From NCBI RefSeq assembly GCF_029227915.1, contig NC_079881.1:23537501-23601500 (forward strand): DNA of 64,000 bases. Reading direction: 5' to 3'. Below, one piece after another: positions 1-13,102 of this stretch. The notes under the pieces are model-generated. The model was not told the origin of the DNA, ran no database searches, and worked only from the letters and a program-made list of their open reading frames with translations. Both the position numbers and the translations under genes were made by a program. Numbering within the stretch: the first letter of the stretch is position 1; every line of letters begins with the position of its first letter. The stretch comes from Hydractinia symbiolongicarpus (Eukaryota > Cnidaria > Hydrozoa > Anthoathecata > Hydractiniidae).

Positions 1-50
1 AATGTGATAAATGAGTCAATTGTTGTCCAAAGAATAACAATCTTCTTAAT
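1..50. repeat. Partial satellite unit at left edge
   Basis: The last 50 bases of a unit, ending with the B-type flank (CAATTGTTGTCCAAAG, then AATAACAATC) just before the first landmark at 51. The rest of this unit lies outside the window. Confidence 0.95.
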
Positions 51-1660
51 TTGACATGATTGCTGGAATTCAGCGAATACATTAGGCTCTGTGGTAGCGC
101 TTTATTTAAAAATTTAGATAAATAAGTCATTTTTTGCTGTGGGACCAATCCTGGCCGTTAGCACGCACTGAATAAATAGGAACAGTTCCAAAGACTACAT
201 TTCATTGACTTTCTAGCGGTATAAGTCCGTTTGAGTTACAACGGTTCTGTCACATATTCGTACCAATATGTACTTAGCGATAGTATTCGGATATTACTAG
301 GTTGCATCGCTTTTAACAGTGAAACGATTGACTGTGGGACTTAATTGAACTGATTTTGGATTGTGACCTTATAAATGTGAAAGCAAGACAATTGGACTTT
401 AAGAAATAACATTCTTCCTAATTTGACATGATTGCTGGAACTCAGCGATTACACTGGTCACTGTGGTAGCGCTTTATTACAAAATTAAGATAAACAAGTC
501 ATTCTTTACTGTGGGACCAATCCTAGCCGTTAGCTAGCGCTGAAGAAATAGAGACAGTTTCAAATACTACATTTCACTGACTTTCTAACGGTGTCAGTCC
601 GTTTGAGTTACAACAGTTGCGTCACATATTCGTACCAACATGTATTTAGCGATAGTATTCGGATATTGCTAGGTTGCATCCCTTTTAACAGTGAAACGAT
701 TGACTGTGGGACTTATTTGAACTGATTTTGGACTTTGACCTTATAAATGTAATAAATTAGCTAGTTTGACTACAAGAAATAACATTCTTCCTAATTTGAC
801 ATGATTAATGGAACTCAGCGATTACACTGGTCACTGTGGTAGCGCTTTATTACAAAATTAAGATAAACAAGTCATTTTTTACTGTGGGACCATTCCTAGC
901 CGTCGGCTCGCGCTGAAGAAATAGAGACAGTTTCAAAAACTACATTTCATTTACTTTCTAACGTTGTCAATCCGTTTGAGTTACAACGGTCGCGTCACAT
1001 ATTTGTACCAACATTTATTTAGTGATTTTCTTCCGATATTACTAAGTTGTATTGCTTTTAACAGTGAAACGATTGACTGTGGGAATTAATAGAACTGATT
1101 CTGGACTGCGACCTTATAAATGTGATAAGTGAGCCAATTGATCTCCAAGGAATAACATTCTTCTTAATTTGTCATGATTGCCGGAATGCATCGATTACAT
1201 TAGGCTCTGTGGTAGCGCTTTATTTAAAAATTTAGATAAATAAGTCTTTTCTTACTGTGGGACCAATCCTGGCCGTTAGCACGCGCTGAATAAATAGGAA
1301 CAGTTCCAAAGACTACATTTCATTGACTTTCTAGCGGTATAAGTCCATTTGAGTTACAACGGTTCTGTCACATGTTCGTACCAATATGTACTTAGCGATA
1401 GTATTCGGATATTACTAGGTTGCATCGCTTTTAACAGTGAAACGCTTGACTGTGGGACTTAATTGAACTGATTTTGGACTTTGACCTTGTAAATGGGATA
1501 AATGAGCCAGTTTGACTACAAGAAATAACATTCTTCCTAATTTGACATGATTACTGGAACTCAGCGATTACACTGGTCACTGTGGTAGCGCTTTATTACA
1601 TAATTAAGATAAACAAGTCATTTTTTACTGTGGGACCAATCCTAGCCGTCGCCTCGCGCT
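1..1660. repeat. Lead-in block: B-A'-A-B-A units
   Basis: Landmarks at 51, 423, 796, 1169 and 1542. Two A-body units stand side by side at 423 and 796, the first with a diverged A' flank (GCAAGACAATTGGACTTTAAG). No gene or other element is visible. Confidence 0.85.
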
Positions 1661-3898
1661 GAAGAAATAGAGACAGTTTCAAAAACTACATTTCATTTAC
1701 TTTCTAACGTTGTCAATCCGTTTGAGTTACAGCGGTTGCGTCACATATTTGTACCAACATTTATTTAGTGATTTTCTTCCGATATTACTAAGTTGTATTG
1801 CTTTTAACAGTGAAACGTTTGACTGTGGGAATTAATAAAATTGATTCTGGACTGCGACCTTATAAATGTGATAAATGAGCCAATTGGTCTCCAAGGAATA
1901 ACATTCTTCTTAATTTGACATGATTGCCGGAATTCATCGATTACATTAGGCTCTGTGGTAGCGCTTTATTTAAAAATTTAGATAAATAAGTGTTTTTTCG
2001 CTGTGGAACCAATCCTGGCCGTTAGCACGCGCTGAATAAATAGGAACAGTTTCAAAGACTACATTTCATTGACTTTCTAGCGGCATAAATCTGTTTGAGT
2101 TACAACGGTTCTGTCACATATTCGTACCAACATGTATTTAGCGATAGTATTCGGATATTACTAGGTTGCATCGCTTTTAACAGTGAAACGCTTGACTGTG
2201 GGACTTAATTGAACTGATTTTGGACTTTGACCTTGTAAATGGGATAAATGAGCCAGTTTGACTACAAGAAATAACATTCTTCCTAATTTGACATGATTAA
2301 TGGAACTCAGCGATTACACTGGTCACTGTGGTAGCGCTTTATTACAAAATTAAGATAAACAAGTCATTTTTTACTGTGGGACCAATCCTAGCCGTCGGCT
2401 CGCGCTGAAGAAATAGAGACAGTTTCAAAAACTACATTTCATTTACTTTCTAACGTTGTCAATCCGTTTGAGTTATAACGGTTGCGTCACATATTTGTAC
2501 CAACATTTATTTAGTGATTTTCTTCCGATATTACTAAGTTGTATTGCTTTTAACAGTGAAACGATTGACTGTGGGAATTAATAGAACTGATTCTGGACTG
2601 CGACCTTATAAATGTGATAAATGAGCCAATTGGTCTCCAAGGAATAACATTCTTCTTAATTTGACATGATTGCCGGAATTCATTGATTACATTAGGCTCT
2701 GTGGTAGCGCTTTATTTAAAAATTTAGATAAATAAGTGTTTTTTCGCTGTTGGACCAATCCTGGCCGTTAGCACGCGCTGAATAAATAGGAACAGTTTCA
2801 AAGACTACATCTCATTGACTTTCTAGTGGCATAAATCTGTTTGAGTTACAACGGTTCTGTCACATATTCGTACCAACATGTATTTAGCGATAGTATTCGG
2901 ATATTACTAGGTTGCATAGCTTTTAACAGTGAAACGCTTGACTGTGGGATTTATTTGAACTGATTGTGGACTTTGACCTTGTAAATGTGATAAATGAGCC
3001 AGTTTGACAACAAGAAATAACATTCTTCCTACATTGACATGAATCCTGGAACTCAGCAATTACACTGGTCACTGTGGTAGCGCTTTATTACAAAATTAAG
3101 ATAAACAAGTCATTTTTTATTGTGGGACCAATCCTAGCCGTCGGCTCGCGCTGAAGAAATAGAGACAGTTTCAAAAACTACATTTCATTTACTTTCTAAC
3201 GGTGTCAATCCGTTTGTGTTACAACGGTTGCGTCACATATTTGTACCAACATTTATTTAGTGATTTTCTTCCAATATTACTAAGTTGTATTGCTTTTAAC
3301 AGTGAAGCGATTGACTGTGGGAATTAATAGAACTGATTCTGGACTGCGACCTTATAAATGTGATAAATGAGCCAATTGGTCTCCAAGGAATAACATTCTT
3401 CTTAATTTGACATGATTGCCGGAATTCATTGATTACATTAGGCTCTGTGGTAGCGCTTTATATAAAAATTTAGATAAATAAGTCTTTTCTTACTGTGGGA
3501 CCAATCCTGGTCGTTAGCACGCGCTGAATAAATAGGAACAGTTCCAAAGACCATATTTCATTGACTTTGTAGCTGTATAAGTCCGTTTGAGTTACAACGG
3601 TTCTGTCACATATTCGTACCAACATGTATTTAGCGATAGTATTCGGATATTACTAGGTTGCATCGCTTTTAACAGTGAAACGCTTGACTGTGGGATTTAT
3701 TTGAACTTATTTTGGACTTTGACCTTGTAAATGTGATAAATGAGCCAGTTTGACTACAAGAAATAACATTCTTCCTAATTTGACATGAATCCTGGAACTC
3801 AGCAATTACACTGGTCACTGTGGTAGCGCTTTATTACAAAATTAAGATAAACAAGTCATTTTTTATTGTGGGACCAATCCTAGCCGTCGGCTGGCGCT
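1661..3898. repeat. Six-unit block, copy 1 (2238 bp)
   Basis: Landmarks 1915-3780 repeat in landmarks 4153-6018 at an exact 2238-bp (6 x 373) offset. Shared rare variants include TTACAGCGGTTGCG (near 1729 and 3967), GTGTTTTTTCGCTGTGGAACC (1990 and 4228) and the T-for-G change in CAATCCGTTTGTGTTAC (near 3208 and 5446). The left edge is blurred between about 1550 and 1700. Confidence 0.85.
2288..2660. repeat. Representative A1-type unit
   Basis: A1 differs from A2 by ACTGGTCACTGTGG, TTACAAAATTAAGATAAACAAG, CCGTCGGCTCGCGCTG and TTTGTACCAACATTTATTTAG. It makes up all A positions in 423-5272, recurs singly next to A' units (7882, 11239, 11611, 15713, 16085, 18695, 19067, 22422) and reappears at 24659, 32118, 41435, 42181, 44420, 47684, 49082 and 52066. 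Confidence 0.9.
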
Positions 3899-6040
3899 GA
3901 AGAAATAGAGACAGTTTCAAAAACTACATTTCATTTACTTTCTAACGTTGTCAATCCGTTTGAGTTACAGCGGTTGCGTCACATATTTGTACCAACATTT
4001 ATTTAGTGATTTTCTTCCGATATTACTAAGTTGTATTGCTTTTAACAGTGAAACGTTTGACTGTGGGAATTAATAAAATTGATTCTGGACTGCGACCTTA
4101 TAAATGTTATAAATGAGCCAATTGGTCTCCAAGGAATAACATTCTTCTTAATTTGACATGATTGCCGGAATTCATCGATTACATTAGGCTCTGTGGTAGC
4201 GCTTTATTTAAAAATTTAGATAAATAAGTGTTTTTTCGCTGTGGAACCAATCCTGGCCGTTAGCACGCGCTGAATAAATAGGAACAGTTTCAAAGACTAC
4301 ATTTCATTGACTTTCTAGCGGCATAAATCTGTTTGAGTTACAACGGTTCTGTCACATATTCGTACCAACATGTATTTAGCGATAGTATTCGGATATTACT
4401 AGGTTGCATCGCTTTTAACAGTGAAACGCTTGACTGTGGGACTTAATTGAACTGATTTTGGACTTTGACCTTGTAAATGGGATAAATGAGCCAGTTTGAC
4501 TACAAGAAATAACATTCTTCCTAATTTGACATGATTAATGGAACTCAGCGATTACACTGGTCACTGTGGTAGCGCTTTATTACAAAATTAAGATAAACAA
4601 GTCATTTTTTACTGTGGGACCAATCCTAGCCGTCGGCTCGCGCTTAAGAAATAGAGACAGTTTCAAAAACTACATTTCATTTAATTTCTAACGTTGTCAA
4701 TCCGTTTGAGTTATAACGGTTGCGTCACATATTTGTACCAACATTTATTTAGTGATTTTCTTCCGATATTACTAAGTTGTATTGCTTTTAACAGTGAAAC
4801 GATTGACTGTGGGAATTAATAGAACTGATTCTGGACTGCGACCTCATAAATGTGATAAATGAGCCAATTGGTCTCCAAGGAATAACATTCTTCTTAATTT
4901 GACATGATTGCCGGAATTCATTGATTACATTAGGCTCTGTGGTAGCGCTTTATTTAAAAATTTAGATAAATAAGTGTTTTTTCGCTGTTGGACCAATCCT
5001 GGCCGTTAGCACGCGCTGAATAAATAGGAACAGTTTCAAAGACTACATCTCATTGACTTTCTAGCGGCATAAATCTGTTTGAGTTACAACGGTTCTGTCA
5101 CATATTCGTACCAACATGTATTTAACGATAGTATTCGGATATTACTAGGTTGCATCGCTTTTAACAGTGAAACGCTTGACTGTGGGATTTATTTGAACTG
5201 ATTTTGGACTTTGACCTTGTAAATGTGATAAATGAGCCAGTTTGACAACAAGAAATAACATTCTTCCTAATTTGACATGAATCCTGGAACTCAGCAATTA
5301 CACTGGTCACTGTGGTAGCGCTTTATTACAAAATTAAGATAAACAAGTCATTTTTTATTGTGGGACCAATCCTAGCCGTCGGCTCGCGCTGAAGAAATAG
5401 AGACAGTTTCAAAAACTACATTTCATTTACTTTCTAACGGTGTCAATCCGTTTGTGTTACAACGGTTGCGTCACATATTTGTACCAACATTTATTTAGTG
5501 ATTTTCTTTCAATATTACTAAGTTGTATTGCTTTTAACAGTGAAGCGATTGACTGTGGGAATTAATAGAACTGATTCTGGACTGCGACCTTATAAATGTG
5601 ATAAATGAGCCAATTGGTCTCCAAGGAATAACATTCTTTTTAATTTGACATGATTGCCGGAATTCATTGATTACATTAGGCTCTGTGGTAGCGCTTTATA
5701 TAAAAATTTAGATAAATAAGTCTTTTCTTACTGTGGGACCAATCCTGGTCGTTAGCACGCGCTGAATAAATAGGAACAGTTCCAAAGACCATATTTCATT
5801 GACTTTGTAGCTGTATAAGTCCGTTTGAGTTACAACGGTTCTGTCACATATTCGTACCAACATGTATTTAGCGATAGTATTCGGATATTACTAGGTTGCA
5901 TCGCTTTTAACAGTGAAACGCTTGACTGTGGGATTTATTTGAACTTATTTTGGACTTTGACCTTGTAAATGTGATAAATGAGCCAGTTTGACTACAAGAA
6001 ATAACATTCTTCCTAATTTGACATGAATCCTGGAACTCAG
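3899..6040. repeat. Six-unit block, copy 2
   Basis: This is the second copy of the preceding block. The match stops near 6040, where CAGCAATTACACTGGTCAC of copy 1 gives way to CAGCGATTACACTGGGCGC and the array changes from A1 to A2 units. Scattered single-base differences, such as TAGTGGCATAAATC versus TAGCGGCATAAATC, show that the copies have begun to diverge. Confidence 0.85.
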
Positions 6041-9000
6041 CGATTACACTGGGCGCTGTGGTAGCACTTTATTAAAAAATTAAGATAAATAAGTCATTTT
6101 TTACTGTGGGACCAATCCTAGCCGTTAGCCCGAGGTGAAGAAATAGAGACAGTTTTTAAAACTACCTTTCATTGACTTTCTAACGGTGTCAATCCGTTTG
6201 AGTTACAACGGTTGCGTCACATATTCGTACCAACATGTATTTGGTGATATTCTTGCGATATTACTAAGTTGTATTGCTTTTAACAGTGAAACGATTGACT
6301 GTGGGAATAAATAGAACTGATTCTGGACTGTGACCTTATAAATGTAATAACTGAGTCAATTGGTGTCCAAAGAATAACACTCTTCTTAATTTGACATGAT
6401 TGCTGGAATTCAGCGAATACATTAGGCTCTGTGATAGCGCTGTATTTAAAAATTTAGATAAATAAGTCTTTTTTTGCTGTGGGACCAATCATGGCCGTTA
6501 GCACACGCTGAATAAATAGGAACAGTTTCAAAGACTACATTTCATTGACTTTCTAGCGGTATAAATCTGTTTGAGTTACAACGGTTGTGTCACATATTCA
6601 TACCAACATGTATTTAGCGATAGTATTCGGATATTACTAGGTTGCATCGCTTTTAACAGTGAAACGCTTGACTGTAGGACTTAATTGAACTGATTTTGGA
6701 CTTTGACCTTATAAATGTGATAAATGAGCTAGTTTGACTACAAGAAATAACATTCTTCTTAATTTGACATGATTGCTGGAACTCAGCGATTACACTGGGC
6801 GCTGTGTTAGCACTTTATTAAAAAATTAAGATAAATAAGTCATTTTTTACTGTGGGACCAATCCTAGCCGTTAGCTCGCGGTGAAGAAATAGGGACAGTT
6901 TTTAAAACTACCTTTCATTGACTTTCTAACGGTGTCAATCCGTTTAAGTTACAACAGTTGCGTCACATATTCGTACCAACATGTATTTGGTGATTTTCTT
7001 GCGATATTACTAAGTTGTATTGCTTTTAACAGTGAAACGATTGACTGTGGGAATAAATAGAACTGATTCTGGACTGTGACCTTATAAATGTAATAACTGA
7101 CTCAATTGGTGTCCAAAGAATAACACTCTTCTTAATTTGACATGATTGCTGGAATTCAGCGAATACATTAGGCTCTGTGATTGCGCTGTATTTAAAAATT
7201 TAGATAAATAAGTCTTTTTTTGCTGTGGGACCAATCCTGGCCGTTAGCACACGCTGAATAAATAGGAACAGTTTCAAAGACTACATTTCATTGACTTTCT
7301 AGCGGTATAAATCTGTTTGAGTTACAACGGTTGTGTCACATATTCATACCAACATGTATTTAGCGATAGTATTCGGATATTACTAGGTTGCATCGCTTTT
7401 AACAGTGAAACGCTTGACTGTGGGACTTATTTGAACTGATTTTGGACTTTGACCTTATAAATATGATAAATGAGGCAGTTTGACTACAAGAAATAACATT
7501 CTTCTTAATTTGACATGATTGCTGGAACTCAGCGATTACACTGGGCGCTGTGGTAGCACTTTATTAAAAAATTAAGATAAATAAGTCATTTTTTACTGTG
7601 GGACCAATCCTAGCCGTTAGCCCGAGGGGAAGAAATAGAGACAGTTTCAGAAACTACATTTCATTTACTTTCTAACGGTGTCAATCCGGGTGAGTTACAA
7701 AGGTTGCGTCACATATTCGTACCAACATGTATTTAGCGATATTTTTCCGCTACTACTAGGTTCCATCGCTTTTAACAGTGAAACGATTGACTGTGGGACT
7801 TAATTGAACTGATTTTGGACTGTGACCTTATAAATGTGTAAGCGAGACAATTGGACTTCAAGAAATAACATTCTTCCTAATTTGACATGATTACTGGAAC
7901 TCAGCGATTACACTGGTCACTGTGGTAGCGCTTTATTACAAAGTTAAGATAAACAAGTCATTCTTTACTGCGGGACCAATCCTAGCCGCTAGCTCGCGCT
8001 GAAGAAATAGAGACAGTTTCAAATACTACATTTCACTGACTTTCTAACGGTGTCAGTCCATTTGAGTTACAACGGTTGCGTCACATATTCGTACCAACAT
8101 GTATTTAGCGATAGTATTCGGATATTGCTAGGTTGCATCGCTTTTAACAGTGAAACGCTTGACTGTGGGACTTAATTGAACTGATTTTGGACTTTGACCT
8201 TATAAATGTGATAAATGAGCTAGTTTGACTACAAGAAATAACATTCTTCTTAATTTGACATGATTGCTGGAACTCAGCGATTACACTGGGCGCTGTGGTA
8301 GCACTTTATTAAAAAATTAAGATAAATAAGTCATTTTTTACTGTGGGACCAATCCTAGCCGTTAGCCCGAGGTGAAGAAATAGAGACAGTTTTTAAAACT
8401 ACCTTTCATTGACTTTCTAACGGTGTCAATCCGTTTGAGTTACAACGGTTGCGTCACATATTCGTACCAACATGTATTTGGTGATATTCTTGCGATATTA
8501 CTAAGTTGTATTGCTTTTAACAGTGAAACGATTGACTGTGGGAATAAATAGAACTGATTCTGGACTGTGACCTTATAAATGTAATAACTGAGTCAATTGG
8601 TGTCCAAAGAATAACACTCTTCTTAATTTGACATGATTGCTGGAATTCAGCGAATACATTAGGCTCTGTGATAGCGCTGTATTTAAAAATTTAGATAAAT
8701 AAGTCTTTTTTTGCTGTGGGACCAATCCTGGCCGTTAACACACGCTGAATAAATAGGAACAGTTTCAAAGACTACATTTCATTGACTTTCTAGCGGTATA
8801 AATCTGTTTGAGTTACAACGGTTGTGTCACATATTCATAACAACATGTATTTAGCGATAGTATTCGGATATTACTAGGTTGCATCGCTTTTAACAGTGAA
8901 ACGCTTGACTGTGGGACTTAATTGAACTGATTTTGGACTTTGACCTTATAAATGTGATAAATGAGCTAGTTTGACTACAAGAAATAACATTCTTCTTAAC

Positions 9001-11610
9001 TTGACATGATTGCTGGAACTCAGCGATTACACTGGGCGCTGTGGTAGCACTTTATTAAAAAATTAAGATAAATAAGTCATTTTTTACTGTGGGACCAATC
9101 CTAGCCGTTAGCTCGCGGTGAAGAAATAGGGACAGTTTTTAAAACTACCTTTCATTGACTTTCTAACGGTGTCAATCCGTTTAAGTTACAACGGTTGCGT
9201 CACATATTCGTACCAACATGTATTTGGTGATTTTCTTGCGATATTACTAAGTTGTATTGCTTTTAACAGTGAAACGATTGACTGTGGGAATAAATAGAAC
9301 TGATTCTGGACTGTGACCTTATAAATGTAATAACTGAGTCAATTGGTGTCCAAAGAATAACACTCTTCTTAATTTGACATGATTGCTGGAATTCAGCGAA
9401 TACATTAGGCTCTGTGATTGCGCTGTATTTAAAAATTTAGATAAATAAGTCTTTTTTTGCTGTGGGACCAATCCTGGCCGTTAGCACACGCTGAATAAAT
9501 AGGAACAGTTTCGAAGACTACATTTCATTGACTTTCTAGCGGTATAAATCTGTTTGAGTTACAACGGTTGTGTCACATATTCATACCAACATGTATTTAG
9601 CGATAGTATTCGGATATTACTAGGTTGCATCGCTTTTAACAGTGAAACGCTTGACTGTGGGACTTAATTGAACTGATTTTGGACTTTGACCTTATAAATG
9701 TGATAAATGAGCTAGTTTGACTACAAGAAATAACATTCTTCTTAATTTGACATGATTGCTGGAACTCAGCGATTACACTGGGCGCTGTGGTAGCACTTTA
9801 TTAAAAAATTAAGATAAATAAGTCATTTTTTACTGTGGGACCAATCCTAGCCGTTAGCTCGCGGTGAAGAAATAGGGACAGTTTTTAAAACTACCTTTCA
9901 TTGACTTTCTAACGGTGTCAATCCGTTTAAGTTACAACGGTTGCGTCACATATTCGTACCAACATGTATTTGGTGATTTTCTTGCGATATTACTAAGTTG
10001 TATTGCTTTTAACAGTGAAACGATTGACTGTGGGAATAAATAGAACTGATTCTGGACTGTGGCCTTATAAATGTAATAACGGAGTCAATTGGTGTCCAAA
10101 AGAATAACACTCTTCTTAATTTGACATGATTGCTGGAATTCAGCGAATACATTAGGCTCTGTGATAGCGCTGTATTTAAAAATTTAGATAAATAAGTCTT
10201 TTTTTGCTGTGGGACCAATCCTGGCCGTTAGCACACACTGAATAAATAGGAACAGTTTCAAAGACTACATTTCATTGACTTTCTAGCGGTATAAATCTGT
10301 TTGAGTTACAACGGTTGTGTCACATATTCATACGAACATGTATTTAGCGATAGTATTCGGATATTACTAGGTTGCATCGCTTTTAACAGTGAAACGCTTG
10401 ACTGTGGGACTTATTTGAATTGATTTTGGACTTTGACCTTATAAATATGATAAATGAGGCAGTTTGACTACAAGAAGTAACATTGTTCTTAATTTGACAT
10501 GATTGTTGGAACTCAGCGATTACACTGGGCGCTGTGGTAGCGCTTTATTAAAAAATTAAGATAAATAAGTCATTTTTAACTGTGGGAAAAATCCTAGCCG
10601 TAGTTCGCGCTGAAGAAATAGAGACAGTTTCAAAAACTACCATTCATTGACTTTCTAACGGTGTCAATCCGTTTGAGTTACAACGGTTGCGTCACATATT
10701 CGTACCAACATGTATTTGGTGATTTTCTTCCGATATTACTAAGTTGTATTGTTTTTAACAGTGAAACGATTGACTGTGGGAATAAATAGAACTGATTCTG
10801 GTCTGTGACCTTATAAATGTGATAAATAAGTCAATTGGTGTCCAAAGAATAACATTCTTCTTAATTTGACATGATTGCTGGAATTCAGCGGTTACATTAG
10901 GCTCTGTGGTAGCGCTTTATATAAAAATTTAGATAATTAAGTCTTTTCTTACTGTGGGACCAATCCTGGCCGTTAGCACGCGCTGAATAAATAGGAACAG
11001 TTTCAAAAACTCCATTTCATTGACGTTTTAACAGTCTCAATCCGTTTGCGTTACAACGGTTGCGTCACATATTCGTACCAACATGTATTTAGCGATAGTA
11101 TTCGGATATTACTAGGTTGCATCGCTTTTAACAGTGAAACGTTTGACTGTGGGACTTAATTGAACTTACTTTGGACTTTGACCTTGTAAATGTGATAAAT
11201 GAGCCAGTTTGACTACAAGAAATAACATTCCTCCTAATTTGACATGATTGCTGGAACTCAGCGATTACACTGGTCACTGTGGTAGCGCTTTATTACAAAA
11301 TTAAGATAAACAAGTCATTCTTTACTGTGGGACCACTTCTAGCCGTAAGCTCGCGCTGAAGAAATAGAGACAGTTTCAGAAACTACATTTCATTTACTTT
11401 CTAACGGTGTCAATCCGTTTGAGTTACAAAGGTTGCGTCACATATTCGTACCAACATGTATTTAGCGATATTTTTCCGCTACTACTAGGTTCCATCGCTT
11501 TTAACAGTGAAACGATTGACTGTGGGACTTAATTGAACTGATTTTGGACTGTGACCTTATAAATGTGTAAGCGAGACAATTGGACTTCAAGAAATAACAT
11601 TCTTCCTAAT

Positions 11611-11983
11611 TTGACATGATTGCTGGAACTCAGCGATTACACTGGTCACTGTGGTAGCGCTTTATTACAAAGTTAAGATAAACAAGTCATTCTTTACTGT
11701 GGGACCAATCCTAGCCGTTAGCTCGCGCTGAAGAAATAGAGACAGTTTCAAATACTACATTTCACTGACTTTCTAACGGTGTCAGTCCATTTGAGTTACA
11801 ACGGTTGCGTCACATATTCGTACCAACATGTATTTAGCGATAGTATTCGGATATTGCTAGGTTGCATCGCTTTTAACAGTGAAACGCTTGACTGTGGGAC
11901 TTAATTGAACTGATTTTGGACTTTGACCTTATAAATGTGATAAATGAGCTAGTTTGACTGCAAGAAATAACATTCTTCTTAAT
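11611..11983. repeat. Representative A'-type unit (phase-breaking variant)
   Basis: A' units have a flank that mixes both types: GTAAGCGAGACAATTGG (B-like) runs into ACTTCAAGAAATAACATTC (A-like), and the body is A1-like. Landmarks are at 423 (a diverged form), 7882, 11611, 16085, 19067 and 22794; the last has a B body. Each full A' stands between two A units, so it shifts the AB phase by one unit. Each of the five copies after 423 comes just after GCGATATTTTTCCGCTACTAC, a diagnostic variant of the preceding A unit. Confidence 0.9.
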
Positions 11984-12408
11984 TTGACATGATTGCTGGA
12001 ACTCAGCGATTACACTGGGCGCTGTGGTAGCACTTTATTAAAAAATTAAGATAAATAAGTCATTTTTTACTGTGGGACCAATCCTAGCCGTTAGCCCGAG
12101 GTGAAGAAATAGAGACAGTTTTTAAAACTACCTTTCATTGACTTTCTAACGGTGTCAATCCGTTTGAGTTACAACGGTTGCGTCACATATTCGTACCAAC
12201 ATGTATTTGGTGATATTCTTGCGATATTACTAAGTTGTATTGCTTTTAACAGTGAAACGATTGACTGTGGGAATAAATAGAACTGATTCTGGACTGTGAC
12301 CTTATAAATGTAATAACTGAGTCAATTGGTGTCCAAAGAATAACACTCTTCTTAATTTGACATGATTGCTGGAATTCAGCGAATACATTAGGCTCTGTGA
12401 TAGCGCTG

Positions 12409-12441
12409 TATTTAAAAATTTAGATAAATAAGTCTTTTTTT
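12409..12441. other. A/T-tract segment (example copy)
   Basis: The segment TATTTAAAAATTTAGATAAA followed by TAAGTC and a T run is present in every B unit; A units have TTAAAAAATTAAGATAAATA. The T run varies from about 6 to 9 bases and accounts for some of the 374-bp units (42554, 45818). Such tracts often give intrinsic curvature; this is inference. Confidence 0.45.
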
Positions 12442-12674
12442 GCTGTGGGACCAATCCTGGCCGTTAGCACACGCTGAATAAATAGGAACAGTTTCAAAGA
12501 CTACATTTCATTGACTTTCTAGCGGTATAAATCTGTTTGAGTTACAACGGTTGTGTCACATATTCATACCAACATGTATTTAGCGATAGTATTCGGATAT
12601 TACTAGGTTGCATCGCTTTTAACAGTGAAACGCTTGACTGTGGGACTTAATTGAACTGATTTTGGACTTTGACC

Positions 12675-12683
12675 TTATAAATG
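12675..12683. promoter_or_regulatory. TATA-like motif present in nearly every unit (example copy)
   Basis: TTATAAATG is kept in nearly all units (variants TTGTAAATG, TGATAAATG). It resembles a TATA box and could seed satellite transcription, but it is equally likely to be ordinary A/T-rich repeat sequence. No initiator or downstream element supports it. Confidence 0.15.
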
Positions 12684-12729
12684 TGATAAATGAGCTAGTT
12701 TGACTACAAGAAATAACATTCTTCTTAAT

Positions 12730-13102
12730 TTGACATGATTGCTGGAACTCAGCGATTACACTGGGCGCTGTGGTAGCACTTTATTAAAAAATTAAGATAA
12801 ATAAGTCATTTTTTACTGTGGGACCAATCCTAGCCGTTAGCTCGCGGTGAAGAAATAGGGACAGTTTTTAAAACTACCTTTCATTGACTTTCTAACGGTG
12901 TCAATCCGTTTAAGTTACAACGGTTGCGTCACATATTCGTACCAACATGTATTTGGTGATTTTCTTGCGATATTACTAAGTTGTATTGCTTTTAACAGTG
13001 AAACGATTGACTGTGGGAATAAATAGAACTGATTCTGGACTGTGACCTTATAAATGTAATAACTGAGTCAATTGGTGTCCAAAGAATAACACTCTTCTTA
13101 AT
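12730..13102. repeat. Representative A2-type unit
   Basis: A2 units follow the flank AGTTTGACTACAAGAAATAAC and carry GGAACTCAGCGATTACACTG, GGGCGCTGTGG, AAAAAATTAAGATAAATAAG and ACAGTTTTTAAAACTACC or ACAGTTTCAAAAACTACC. They contain GGTGATTTTCTTGCGATATT where B has AGCGATAGTATTCGGATATT, and end in AATAAATAGAACTGATTC. A2 dominates from 6 kb onward. Confidence 0.92.
12905..12954. other. Most conserved segment of the unit (example copy)
   Basis: The ~50-bp stretch from TCCGTTTGAGTTACAACGG through GTTGCGTCACATATTCG to TACCAACATGTATTT is almost invariant in A and C units. B units differ mainly at GTTGTGTCAC and TTCATACC. It contains the small palindrome CAACgGTTG. Low variation in such a segment is often read as a protein-binding or recombination constraint, but no known site is recognised here. 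Confidence 0.5.

Larger units (their letters stand above)
12357..12729. repeat. Representative B-type unit
   Basis: B units follow the flank GAGTCAATTGGTGTCCAAAG (or GAGCCAATTGGTCTCCAAGG) and carry GGAATTCAGCG, a central A/T tract TTTAAAAATTTAGATAAATA, a T run of 6-9 bases before GCTGTGGGACC, then GGTATAAATCTG, GTTGTGTCACATATTCATACC and AGTATTCGGATATTACTAGG. A second B sub-lineage (for example at 1915, 2661, 44793) has GGAATTCATCG, GTTCTGTCAC or GTTGCGTCAC, and TTCGTACC in the conserved segment. Many right-hand B units have CACGCGCTAAATAAATAGG in place of CACGCGCTGAATAAATAGG. Confidence 0.93.
12357..13102. repeat. Reference AB dimer (746 bp), the basic higher-order unit of the left part
   Basis: This dimer is chosen as the clean example of the B-then-A pair. 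B occupies 12357-12729 and A occupies 12730-13102, each exactly 373 bp. Between landmarks 1169 and 7510 and through most of 8255-24286 the two types alternate strictly. The types differ at many fixed positions: B has GGAATTCAGCGAATACATT and GCACACGCTGAATAAATAGG, while A has GGAACTCAGCGATTACACT and CTCGCGGTGAAGAAATAG. B units end in GACTTAATTGAACTGATTTTG and A units in GAATAAATAGAACTGATTCTG. Alternation of two diverged units that spread together as a pair is the usual signature of a dimeric higher-order repeat. Confidence 0.95.

Noticed and set aside
10009-10218. 69-aa open frame on the minus strand
   Set aside because: It spans a unit boundary in the satellite and stays open because of a single extra A near 10099. 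No homologous frame exists in neighbouring units.
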